From DATAQC01 sp038238185 (lineage in GTDB: Bacteria > Actinomycetota > Acidimicrobiia > Acidimicrobiales > AC-14): a stretch of DNA of 64,000 nucleotides. The position numbers were made by a program, and so were the translations under genes. The DNA is taken from the NCBI GenBank assembly GCA_038238185.1, contig JBBRXY010000007.1, positions 6,170 to 70,169 of the forward strand, written 5' to 3'. The notes under the pieces were generated by a model that worked only from the letters and a program-made list of their open reading frames with translations, did no database searches and was not told the origin of the DNA. Shown here piece by piece: positions 16,237-24,661 of the stretch (the stretch's first letter is position 1; every line of letters starts with the position of its first letter).

Positions 16237-17886
16237 TCAGCTGGCGACGTCGAGGCCGATCTCGCGGAGTGCACGCGTGAGTGCGACCCGCACCGCCGCC
16301 GGGAGCCGGTGGCCGGGTTCGAAGCTCGTCGGTACGCCGAACTCGATACACGCGACGACGAGAGCCTCGTCGTAGGCAGCCAGGTCGGCGATCCACTGCC
16401 GTTGCTCGTCCGGGGTGGGGGCGTCACGCCTGGGACGGCCGTGCAACCGGTGGTACAGGATACGTAGCCTGTCTGCGGTCGCGTCGAGGTCAGGTTCCTC
16501 CGCAGGAGGCAGGCCGACGGGCTCGATGTTGTGTTCCTCGATGCGGCGAACGGCTGGCGTGACAGGCGATGCCATGGCGGCCTGCTCCGAGCCGCTCGGG
16601 TGACCTGAGAGCGCCGACGACATGGCAAGCTCCTGCTCGGCGTCGTAGGGACCGTCGAGGGGCTGCCGAGGAGCCGGCACACTGACCTCGGAGGCCCGAT
16701 CGAGGAGGCTCGACTCCAGTTCCCGGATACGCCGCCGCTGGCCGTCGAGCTCACTCCTCGCCCTGGCCAGGCGAGTGTCGGACATCGCCACCTCCTCCCG
16801 GAGGCCGGCGCCTTCTTCCCGGAGGCCGGCGCCTTCTTCCCGGAGGCCGGCGCCTTCTTCCCGGAGGCCGGCGTTCTCTTCCCGGAGCCCTGCATTCTCG
16901 GCCTCCACGGTCGACTCACTCTCCGATGGGCCGGTCGGGATCGACTCCAACTCGAGGAGGCGACGGCGGAGGGCCACGACCTCATTCCCGGAGTCGGCCA
17001 GGCGCGCCTCGAGCCGCGCCATCTGCTTGTAGAGGCGCTCGTTCTCGGCGTCGGTGGCAATCTCACTGTCGGAGGGGGCCGCCAGACGTGCCTCGAGGTC
17101 CCGGATTCGCCGACGGTGACCTTCGAGCTCCTCGTGCGCCGACGTCAGGCGATGTTCGAGCGCCCTGTGTTGCTCCCGCCGACGATCGTGCTCGGTCTTG
17201 GCCGCGGTCGCCTGGGAGGGCGAAGCCTTGCGGGCCTCCAGCTCGCGAATGCGTCGCCGCTGGCCGTCGACCTCGCTCCGCGCCTCAGCCATGCGCGCCT
17301 CGAGTTTCGTGACCTGCTCGCGAAGCCGCTCGTTCTCCAGGCCGGCACCCGCTCGATGGGATCCACTGGCCGCGGCCACTTCGAGCTCCCGGACCCGGCG
17401 TCGGAGCCGTTCGACCTCGGACGTGGCGGCGAGGAGGTCAGCCTCGGTGTTGGCGAGTGAGGTTGCCAGCTGCTGTGTGCCGGTGTCGATCTCGGTCATC
17501 TGGCTCGACGCTTCACGTGTCCGTCGCTCTGCCTCGGCGAGACTGAGGATCATGGCCTGCAAGTCGGAGAGGGGGATCACCACTGTTCCCGGGTGAGCCG
17601 CGACCACCTGGCGAATCTCCTCGGTGGCGACGGGGCGGCTCGGCTCCCGACCGGCCCGATCCATGACGTCTGCGAGCCGGACCTCGACCCGTTCCAGACC
17701 GCCGGTGGTCGTGGTCCGCCGGTCCTCGATTACGCCCTCACGACGCCATTTGCGGATCGCGCTGGCCGAGCACCCGGCGATGCGGGCGGCGTCGGCTTGC
17801 AGCGCCCATTCGTGGTGGGCTGACGCTACGTCGCCGTCGGGGCCCGTAGCGATGCTTCGCTGTGGATTCGTAGGGTCCGGACTCAC
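16237..17886 (-). CDS. Coiled-coil protein with N-terminal helix-turn-helix
   Basis: The protein has 549 residues. Residues 25-75 form a helix-turn-helix/MerR-like reader (WALQADAARIAGCSASAIRKWRREGVI). Residues 110-385 are a long coiled coil rich in RRRIRELE heptads, including five tandem GAGLREE or NAGLREE heptads. A globular C-terminus follows (RLRILYHRLHGRPRRDAPTP onward). The make-up suggests a DNA-tethered, rod-like organiser rather than a classic repressor, but no known family was identified. The GTG at 17886 is the first start that includes the HTH. It lies next to phosphoribulokinase. Confidence 0.7.
   Translation of the reverse strand: MSPDPTNPQRSIATGPDGDVASAHHEWALQADAARIAGCSASAIRKWRREGVIEDRRTTTTGGLERVEVRLADVMDRAGREPSRPVATEEIRQVVAAHPGTVVIPLSDLQAMILSLAEAERRTREASSQMTEIDTGTQQLATSLANTEADLLAATSEVERLRRRVRELEVAAASGSHRAGAGLENERLREQVTKLEARMAEARSEVDGQRRRIRELEARKASPSQATAAKTEHDRRREQHRALEHRLTSAHEELEGHRRRIRDLEARLAAPSDSEIATDAENERLYKQMARLEARLADSGNEVVALRRRLLELESIPTGPSESESTVEAENAGLREENAGLREEGAGLREEGAGLREEGAGLREEVAMSDTRLARARSELDGQRRRIRELESSLLDRASEVSVPAPRQPLDGPYDAEQELAMSSALSGHPSGSEQAAMASPVTPAVRRIEEHNIEPVGLPPAEEPDLDATADRLRILYHRLHGRPRRDAPTPDEQRQWIADLAAYDEALVVACIEFGVPTSFEPGHRLPAAVRVALTRALREIGLDVAS
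16798..16905 (-). repeat. 21-bp tandem repeat coding for GAGLREE heptads
   Basis: Three near-identical 21-bp units (core ggaggccggcgccttcttcc) are followed by two diverged ones. Each encodes one heptad of the coiled coil. The identity at DNA level points to recent slippage or expansion. Confidence 0.85.
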
Positions 17887-17966
17887 GCGTGAGGCACCTT
17901 GTCGCCGCTGGGTAACCGACTGCGAAGCTCGCAGAGGCTAGCCGAATGACGCTGTCATAGCCACCG

Positions 17967-18971
17967 TCACACCTGGTCGGCCGAACCGCCCGAGGTGGAT
18001 TCGGTCCTGGTGAGGGCCTCTCTTGCCTGGATCAGGTGATACAACAGGAGCAGCTGGGTCAGGGCCAGTGGCTCGTCGCGAGCGTCCGAGTCGAGCTTGC
18101 CCAGCGACTCGGGGACCTGCGAGTCGACGCCCAGCTCCTCCCACACCGCCTGCTCGACCTTCTTCGTCACCTTCGGGTCGGCGTAGGAGTGGATGTGGAC
18201 CGAGTCGACGGGCTTGCCGTCGACATCCCGGCTGAGTTTGAGGTGCATGGCCTCCTGGCAGTCTTCGCCCAGGATCTTGTGCAACTCGGGGTGGCTGATG
18301 GTCGGGCGAAGCAGGAGCGTGGCGCTGAGTGGGTCGTCGGGCGTCTCACCTCGTTCCTCGATCGGAGCGAAACGCACCACGATGTCGGCGTAGGCGCGCT
18401 GCGGGCGGATGAACTCGGCCGACTCGGGCTCACGCTTCTCCAGGTCGGCGCGCACCTGCTCCTCCGTGTAACCCCGCTTGGCGGTGTCGCGCGCCAGCTT
18501 CCAGGCGACGCGAATCTGCTCCGGTGGGTCGAGGAAGACGGTGACGTCGAAGCAGGCACGCGACAGGTCGGTGTGGAGGGGGAGTAGTCCCTCGACGATC
18601 ACGAACTCGCTGGGCTCGACGTACTCGGGGCGCCCAAGCTCACCCGTGTTGTGGTCGTACACCGGCTTCAGGATCGGCTCGCCGAGGGCGAGATGTTGGA
18701 GGTGCTGTTCCATGATGTCGATGTAGTTGCAGTCGGGGTGAAGGGGCGTGAAAGGCAGCGACTTGCGCTCCTCACGGTCGTAGCGGTGGTAGTCGTCGGC
18801 ACCCACCGAGGTGATGCGGTCGCGACCGAGCGCCTCCACCAGCCCGGCGGTGATGGTGGTCTTGCCGGTGCCGCTGTCGCCGGCAATGGCCAACATGATG
18901 GGCCGGACACCGCCCGCGCCCTTCCCATTGCGGCGGCCCGCTCGCAGAACGTTCATGTGCTTGCCGGACAT
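17967..18971 (-). CDS. prk: Phosphoribulokinase
   Basis: This 334-residue P-loop kinase would phosphorylate ribulose 5-phosphate to ribulose 1,5-bisphosphate. Walker A is GDSGTGKTT (K37). Next come GADDYHRYDREERK, PFTPLHPDCNYIDIMEQHL and LKPVYDHNTGELGRPEYVEP, then VIVEGLLPLH and LDPPEQIRVAWKLARD. These follow the plant/cyanobacterial and archaeal PRK pattern closely. No RuBisCO gene is in the window, so its pathway is open: a Calvin cycle elsewhere in the genome or another pentose-bisphosphate route. The conserved gene at 19023-19562 lies 51 nt upstream on the same strand and is probably co-transcribed. Confidence 0.85.
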   Translation of the reverse strand: MSGKHMNVLRAGRRNGKGAGGVRPIMLAIAGDSGTGKTTITAGLVEALGRDRITSVGADDYHRYDREERKSLPFTPLHPDCNYIDIMEQHLQHLALGEPILKPVYDHNTGELGRPEYVEPSEFVIVEGLLPLHTDLSRACFDVTVFLDPPEQIRVAWKLARDTAKRGYTEEQVRADLEKREPESAEFIRPQRAYADIVVRFAPIEERGETPDDPLSATLLLRPTISHPELHKILGEDCQEAMHLKLSRDVDGKPVDSVHIHSYADPKVTKKVEQAVWEELGVDSQVPESLGKLDSDARDEPLALTQLLLLYHLIQAREALTRTESTSGGSADQV

Positions 18972-19022
18972 GGCTGGCTCCCGTCGTCGGTGGGTGGACG
19001 CAGATCGGCCGATGGGTTCATG

Positions 19023-19562
19023 TCAGAGCCAGCCGATGCGAGCGGCGACGAGCTCCCGGTCGCCGTCGGGACGGCCGAGCTCCCCCGCCTTGACCCCGTC
19101 GAGCAGCCGCTGGGCGGCGCCGATGATCTCGGGGACGGCCGCTCGGACTGCGGCGGTGTCACCGGCGCCGATCTCCTGGGGAGCGACATCGGCCTCGACG
19201 AGAAGGCGGTCGAGGTCGGACAGGCGTTGTCCGACCCATTCGAGGGGACGGGCGGACAGGTCGGCGACGAATTTGCGCCGACCGGGCTCCCACCCCGTGA
19301 ATCTGGGGTGGTGGTGGGCCCGATCGAGGCTCCCCGGCGCACTGGACAGTGATTCCAGGAGATCGGCCCTCCAGATCGGGCGGTCCACGGCGATGGGTTG
19401 AGCCGAGTAAATGGACCCCTTCAGCTCACCCCGCTGGAGGAAACGCACCTCGAGACGAACCCCGCGCTCAGGGCCCTCCTGGCCCTCCTCGGGGTCGGGG
19501 TTCACGAAGTACAGATCGCTCATCACCACGGCGACCCGTTCGAAGCCAAAGGCATAGAGCAT
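19023..19562 (-). CDS. Conserved protein upstream of phosphoribulokinase
   Basis: This 179-residue soluble protein begins MLYAFGFERVAVVMSDLYFV and contains GSLDRAHHHPRFTGWEPGRRKF, two segments that look strongly conserved. I do not recognise a named domain. A GGAGGG Shine-Dalgarno sequence is placed 5-6 nt before the ATG. Its position ahead of prk, with only 51 nt between, suggests a role linked to that kinase. No catalytic motif is obvious. Confidence 0.65.
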   Translation of the reverse strand: MLYAFGFERVAVVMSDLYFVNPDPEEGQEGPERGVRLEVRFLQRGELKGSIYSAQPIAVDRPIWRADLLESLSSAPGSLDRAHHHPRFTGWEPGRRKFVADLSARPLEWVGQRLSDLDRLLVEADVAPQEIGAGDTAAVRAAVPEIIGAAQRLLDGVKAGELGRPDGDRELVAARIGWL

Positions 19563-19843
19563 GACGTCCCTCCGGGTCGGACAACGTCGCGCTCACCCTA
19601 ACGGTGCGCTCAGGGCTCCGTCGCACGAATCACTCACTGTCCGCGGGTGCCCCCATCGAAGATCGACGACGTCAACCGTCGTACGATGGGGCTCTCCAAG
19701 AGCACCAGATGTGTCCTGCGATGATTCGATCGCGCCGGTCGGGTCAGGGTCGTCGAAAGGTCGAGTGAGCGTGGACCCGATAGCCGATCAACCGAACTCC
19801 ATCAAGCTCCGCCACCTGGGCGATCTCGCGGCGCGGGCGCCGA

Positions 19844-22800
19844 GTGAGTAGGAGATCCCGACGCACCCGGCAGCCGGCGTCCGATTCGGGTCCGGAGTCG
19901 CGCGCCGGTGGGTCGTCTTCCGAGATATGGCAGGCGCCCCGCGACCCGGCCTCGATATTCCCCGCCGCCGAAAGCTGGTTCGACCTCGACAGCGACGGCT
20001 CATCGTCGGTGACCGCCGAAGGCGAGGACAGGCTTCCCTTGCTTCCGACTGTCGAGGGCTGGCTCGACCTGGACCTTCCCGCCGTTACCCGGGAGGGCGT
20101 GGCCGAGGCTCCCGAGAACGACGACGCTGATGGGCCCACTCCACCGGGGAGGCCAGAAGGCGCGGGATCCTCGTCGTTATTCCTCGACGACTTGGAACCG
20201 GGCGGCCGTCGAGCCCGGCGTCGTCAGGGTATGAGGCTCCCGACCCCGGAATACGGGCGGCGCGATCCGCTGCCGAACGTCCCGAATCGGGGCGACGAGG
20301 ACGGGCCGGAAGAGGGCGGTGTCCATGTCGTGGCCTCAGCCGAGGCGATCGCGTCCCAGGCTGAGGCCGAGGCAATCGCGATTCGGACCACGGCCGAGGC
20401 CGAGGCAGCCGCGCTCCGGACGGCGGCCGAAGCCGAGGCAAGGGTGGTTCGTGAAGCGGCCCAACGAGAGCGGGAACACGCCGCCGCCCTGCACGCGGCC
20501 ACCGAGACAGCGACCGATCGGCACCGTCGCCTGGCCGCGACCGCCGTCGCCGACGCCGAGAAGCGAGTGGAGGAACTGCGGGCGGCGGCCGAGGCCGAGA
20601 CCGTCCAGATCCGGGAAGCGGCCGAACGCGACCGCCAGGCCGCTGCCGCCCTCCGAGCTGACGCCGAGGGGGAGATCGGGAACTGGCGGGCGGCGGCCGT
20701 GGCCGCGGCGGCCCGAATTCGGGAAACAGCCGAACGCGACCGCCAGGCCGCTGCCGCCCTCCGAGCTGACGCCGAGGGAGAGATCGGGAACTGGCGGGCG
20801 GCGGCCGAGGCCGAGGCGGCCCGAATTCGGGAAACAGCCGGAGCGGATGCAATCCAGGTACGGGAGGAGGCCGTCCGGGACCGGGAGCAGGCAGCCGAGC
20901 TTCTCGATGACGCCAATTCGGCTTCCGAGCGGCAGCGCCATCGCGGCAGGGAGTTCCTCCGTGATGCCGAGGCCAGGGCCGCCCAGCTGTGGGCCACGTC
21001 GGAAGCCGAGCTGGCGGCTCTACGAGAGGCCGCCGGCAACGATCGTCAGCAGGTCGCGGCGGCCGTGCTCGACGCGGAGGCCAGGGCGGCGGAGGTGCGG
21101 TCCGCGGCTGAAGCTGATGCCGCCCGCATCCGCCAGGCTGCCGAGGACGACCGCGAGCAGGCCGCGACGCTGATGGCCGAGGCGAGAGCGGAGTTGCTGG
21201 CGACTACCGATACCGGCATGAGTCGGCAGGCACCGGGTGGCCAGGAACCGGGAGGCGATCGCGTCGACGAGGCTGGACCCGAGGGGAGGCGGACGCTGCG
21301 ACGCGCTACCAGCTTGCTGGCCGAGGCCGGCAGCCAGGTGACGCGACTGCGGGAAGCGGCCGCCGCTGAAGTTCAGCGGGCCCGGGAAGCGGCCGACCAC
21401 GATCTGGAGCAGGCCGAAATCTTCCTCGTCGAGGCGGAGAAGCACGCCGACGAACTGCGCGCCGACGCGACATCCGAGGCTGCCCGGATACGTGCGTCCG
21501 CCGAACATGAGCGGGAGGAGACTGCCGTCCTGTTGGCGGAGGCGGCGACCCAGGCAGGTGCACTCCGGGCGGCCGCTGAAGCCGACGCCGCAGGCCTACG
21601 AGCCGCGGCGGCGAACGACCTCGACCAGGCGGAGCACTTCCTGGTGGTCGCCGAAGCCCAGGCCGGTGAGGTGCGCGCTGCCGCCGACGCGGAAGTGGCG
21701 CGACAAGGCGAGGCCGGCGAACACGATCGCGACCAGGCGGCCGCCCTGCTCGCAGAAGCAGTCACCCACGCCGCCGAGCTTCGGACCGCCGCTGACGCCG
21801 ACGCCGTCCGGATTCGTGCCGCCGCCGAGGCCGACCGCCAGCTCGCCACCGCCCTGGTGGTCGAAGCCGGAGGCCATGCCGCCGATTTGCGCCAGGTGGC
21901 CGACACCGACGCGACCCGGATTCGGGATGCGGCCGACGTTGACCGGGAGCAAGCCAAAATCCTCCGGGCCGAGGCGGAGAGTCGAGCGGCGGCGGTGCTT
22001 GAATCGGCGGGAGCCGACGCCGTCCGAATACGCGACGCCGCCGAGGTCGACCGGGAGCAGGCCGGCATGTTCCTGGCCGAAGCGGAGGCCCGCGTGGAGG
22101 AGACGCTCGCCGAGGCAGGGGCCGATGCCGCCCGGATTCGTCAATCCGCCCAGTACGACCGCGAGCACGTTGCCACCATCCTGATCGACGCCGAGACGCG
22201 CGCCACCGATCTGCAGATCGCCGCCGAGGCCGATACCGCCCGACTGTGCGAATCCGCCGCAGCCGACTCCGCCCGAACACGCGAAGCGGCCGAAGCCGAG
22301 GCCGTCCGGATCCGCGAGACCGCTGACGCCGACGCCGTCCGGATTCGTGCCGCCGCCGAGGCCGACCGCCAGCTCGCCACCGCCCTGGTGGTCGAAGCCG
22401 GAGGCCATGCCGCCGATCTGCGCCAGGTGGCCGACACCGACGCGACCCGGATTCGGGGTGCGGCCGACGTGGAGCGGGAGCACACCAAAATCCTCCGGGC
22501 CGAGGCGGAGAGTCGAGCGGCGGCAGCGCTTGAATCGGCGGGAGCCGACGCCGCCCGAACACGCGACGCCGCCGAGGTCGACCGGGAGCAGGCCGGCATG
22601 TTCCTGGCCGAAGCGGAGGCCCGCGTGGAGGAGGCGCTCGCCGAGGCAGAGGCCGATGCCGCCCGGATTCGTCAGTCCGCCCAGTATGACCGCGAGCACG
22701 TTGCCACCGTCCTGATCGACGCCGGGGCGCGCGCCACCGATCTGCAGATCGCCGCCGAGGCCGATGCCACCCGACTGCGCGAATCCGCCACAGCCGACGC

Positions 22801-23644
22801 CGCCCGAACACGCGAAGCGGCCGAAGCCGAGGCCGTGCTGATCAGCGAGACCGCCGAAGCCGACTCCGCCCGACTCCGCGAGACCGCCGAAGCCGACTCC
22901 GCCCGACTGCGCCAGGCCTCCGCGGTCGACGTCGCCCGGCTATGCGAAGGGGGCAAGGTCGACGCAGCTCGACAACGCCAAGCGGCCCAGGCTGACCGCG
23001 AGCTGGCGGGCGCCATGCTGGCCGAGGCCGAGGGACGATTGGGCGAGATGATGGAAGCGGCCGAGGCCACCCTGACCCGGATGCGCGACGCAACCGAGCT
23101 TGATCGAGAGAAGGCCGCTTCGCTCCTAGCCGAAGCCGATCTCGACCGTGAACTGGCCGTCACCCTCGTGGCCGAGGCCGACCAACGGGCGGCGAGCGTT
23201 GTGCGGGCAGCCGAGGCCGACATCGCCCGGATCCGGGAGGTCGTCGATCTGGATCGCCAGCGGGCTGCCACCCTTCTCGCTGAAGCCCAGGTCCGAGCGG
23301 CCGAGCTGGGGTCGGCCGCCGCGGCCCATGCCTCACGGGTGCGCAGGGCTGCCGAAGCCGACCGCCGCGCCGCCTCGGCCATGGTCGCGGCGTCGAAGCG
23401 GGCGGCCGACGAGGGGCTCGAGCGGACGGGAGATTCCGAGCCTATGGCGCCGGCGACGGCGGGTGGCGCTGACGGCGAGAGCGCCGAGCGCGTCCCAGTG
23501 CGTGAGGCCGACCGATCGGCCCGCCGCAGTGCGGCGCGAAGCGCGCGCCGGGCCGCCGACCACCACCTCGAGCGGGCCGCCGCTCTGCTCGGTGCCACCC
23601 GTCGACAACTCGGCGAAGGTGACGGCAGCGCTCCTCGCGATTGA
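19844..23644 (+). CDS. Giant alanine-rich coiled-coil protein built on a 36-residue repeat
   Basis: The protein is about 1266 residues long. The N-terminal 140 residues are disordered and hold two copies of a short motif, AESWFDLD and VEGWLDLD. From about residue 165 to 1200 it is a continuous Ala/Glu/Arg helix. Unit after unit begins IRxAAExDRE and ends AEADAAR with a period of 36 residues, which equals ten turns of a straight alpha-helix. Streptomyces Scy and FilP are long coiled-coil cytoskeletal proteins of similar size and composition, so a role in polar growth or cell architecture is possible. The GTG at 19844 is the first start in frame. No membrane segment is seen. Confidence 0.7.
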   Translation: MSRRSRRTRQPASDSGPESRAGGSSSEIWQAPRDPASIFPAAESWFDLDSDGSSSVTAEGEDRLPLLPTVEGWLDLDLPAVTREGVAEAPENDDADGPTPPGRPEGAGSSSLFLDDLEPGGRRARRRQGMRLPTPEYGRRDPLPNVPNRGDEDGPEEGGVHVVASAEAIASQAEAEAIAIRTTAEAEAAALRTAAEAEARVVREAAQREREHAAALHAATETATDRHRRLAATAVADAEKRVEELRAAAEAETVQIREAAERDRQAAAALRADAEGEIGNWRAAAVAAAARIRETAERDRQAAAALRADAEGEIGNWRAAAEAEAARIRETAGADAIQVREEAVRDREQAAELLDDANSASERQRHRGREFLRDAEARAAQLWATSEAELAALREAAGNDRQQVAAAVLDAEARAAEVRSAAEADAARIRQAAEDDREQAATLMAEARAELLATTDTGMSRQAPGGQEPGGDRVDEAGPEGRRTLRRATSLLAEAGSQVTRLREAAAAEVQRAREAADHDLEQAEIFLVEAEKHADELRADATSEAARIRASAEHEREETAVLLAEAATQAGALRAAAEADAAGLRAAAANDLDQAEHFLVVAEAQAGEVRAAADAEVARQGEAGEHDRDQAAALLAEAVTHAAELRTAADADAVRIRAAAEADRQLATALVVEAGGHAADLRQVADTDATRIRDAADVDREQAKILRAEAESRAAAVLESAGADAVRIRDAAEVDREQAGMFLAEAEARVEETLAEAGADAARIRQSAQYDREHVATILIDAETRATDLQIAAEADTARLCESAAADSARTREAAEAEAVRIRETADADAVRIRAAAEADRQLATALVVEAGGHAADLRQVADTDATRIRGAADVEREHTKILRAEAESRAAAALESAGADAARTRDAAEVDREQAGMFLAEAEARVEEALAEAEADAARIRQSAQYDREHVATVLIDAGARATDLQIAAEADATRLRESATADAARTREAAEAEAVLISETAEADSARLRETAEADSARLRQASAVDVARLCEGGKVDAARQRQAAQADRELAGAMLAEAEGRLGEMMEAAEATLTRMRDATELDREKAASLLAEADLDRELAVTLVAEADQRAASVVRAAEADIARIREVVDLDRQRAATLLAEAQVRAAELGSAAAAHASRVRRAAEADRRAASAMVAASKRAADEGLERTGDSEPMAPATAGGADGESAERVPVREADRSARRSAARSARRAADHHLERAAALLGATRRQLGEGDGSAPRD
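20621..20836 (+). repeat. Two direct 108-bp repeats inside the giant coiled-coil gene
   Basis: Two adjacent 108-bp units (starting 20621 and 20729) encode almost identical 36-residue blocks, AERDRQAAAALRADAEG onward. The units differ at only a few bases. Confidence 0.85.
21791..22852 (+). repeat. 531-bp tandem duplication inside the giant coiled-coil gene
   Basis: Bases 21791-22321 are repeated at 22322-22852 with an offset of exactly 531 bp (177 residues). Each copy holds four 36-residue units plus a 33-residue unit. The copies remain very similar at the DNA level, diverging mainly in the last 40 bp. Confidence 0.85.
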
Positions 23645-23761
23645 GGTGCGAGACGTCGAGCCCTTCTGATCACCGCCCGGTACGTCGCAGCACGACAGGA
23701 CGGTGCGGAGCAGCACGCCCATATCGGTCCTGACGAGAGTCTTCGTAGATGCGGCTGATCC

Positions 23762-24442
23762 CTATTCCGTTGCCTCCGAGTCGGACGGGGTGGCCAGGCG
23801 GCGACGCAGCTCCACGTACACCGTGGTTCCCACCAGTTCCTCCAGTTCCTCGGCGAGCGACTCGATCACCGGCCGGTCGCCCACGTAGGCCCTGGCGCCC
23901 TCGGTGCAGCACCACGCCATGGTTTCGCCTTCGGCACCCCAGTCGCCGCGATTCCACCGGCGGACGGTTGCCACTTCGGTGCCGTCGCCGCTCGGCTCCA
24001 CGTCGATCCGTATCGGGAGCTGCCAGCACACCGACGGCTTCCAGTGGATGGGCGACTCGCCGTCGGCGACGGCCGCCAGATGGAGTGCACATCCGGGTCC
24101 GCCGGCGAAGCCAGGACGGTTGAGGAAGATGCACGCACTATCGACGATTCTCGTGCTCAGTCGGTTGGTGTGGGCGAAGATCCCCCCTTCTGCGGCCTCG
24201 GCGTGGTGCTCGAAGCGGGCCGGCTCGAGCGTGGCGGCGAGGGCACTGATCCGGCGGGCTTCGTCTTCGTCGCTCAGTTCTGCTCCGACCGAACAACACC
24301 CCTGGCCGAGGTGCTCGGACGGCTCGGGAAGGATTCCCTGGCACCCTCGCCCCCATATGCACGTCCAGTTCGACCTGAGGAACGAGCTGTCGAAGTGCCA
24401 GACCGTGTCGCCGTCATCAATCTCTTCCATCGACGGATCCAT
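23762..24442 (-). CDS. Cysteine-rich conserved protein, putative metal binding
   Basis: The protein has 227 residues from the ATG at 24442, which has a GGAGGA directly before it; a start at 24532 is also open. Cysteines are grouped in WTCIWGRGCQGI, LGQGCCSVGAE, SACIFLNRPGFAGGPGCALH, VCWQLP and MAWCCTEG. This pattern recalls the Cys-rich DUF3109/YkgJ-like proteins that bind metal or iron-sulfur clusters. No enzymatic role can be assigned. It lies convergent to the giant coiled-coil gene and downstream of the 1591-aa secreted protein. Confidence 0.6.
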   Translation of the reverse strand: MDPSMEEIDDGDTVWHFDSSFLRSNWTCIWGRGCQGILPEPSEHLGQGCCSVGAELSDEDEARRISALAATLEPARFEHHAEAAEGGIFAHTNRLSTRIVDSACIFLNRPGFAGGPGCALHLAAVADGESPIHWKPSVCWQLPIRIDVEPSGDGTEVATVRRWNRGDWGAEGETMAWCCTEGARAYVGDRPVIESLAEELEELVGTTVYVELRRRLATPSDSEATE

Positions 24443-24661
24443 TCCTCCGATGGTAAACGGCCGGGCAGAGGAGTCACGGTGGGCACGCCGGGGCCGGGGC
24501 GACACTGGAGCTAAGTTCCTAACCGACGTCAAGCCTTTCCGGGGTTAGTTGGTCGTGGGGGCCGGGCAACGTCGTCGTGTTCGTCGACGGCGCCGAACAC
24601 GGCCTGGAAACCCTGCCCCGGTACTGAGATAGCTCTAGCTAGTTGCGCTCGGCGGCGCAGG

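Noticed and set aside
16798..16905. Short direct repeats considered as a CRISPR array
   Set aside because: Units are 21 bp with no spacers and translate in frame to coiled-coil heptads. No cas gene is present.
17967..18971. A Calvin-cycle operon around phosphoribulokinase
   Set aside because: No RuBisCO, activase or other cycle gene is within the window, so only the kinase is reported.
21596..22811. Long minus-strand frames in the coiled-coil repeat region
   Set aside because: They mirror the repetitive Ala/Glu/Arg codons of the sense gene and carry no independent features.
24553..24627. Small open stretch ending VVVFVDGAEHGLETLPRY
   Set aside because: It looks protein-like but has no start codon and a stop just upstream. 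It is too short to call even as a gene remnant.
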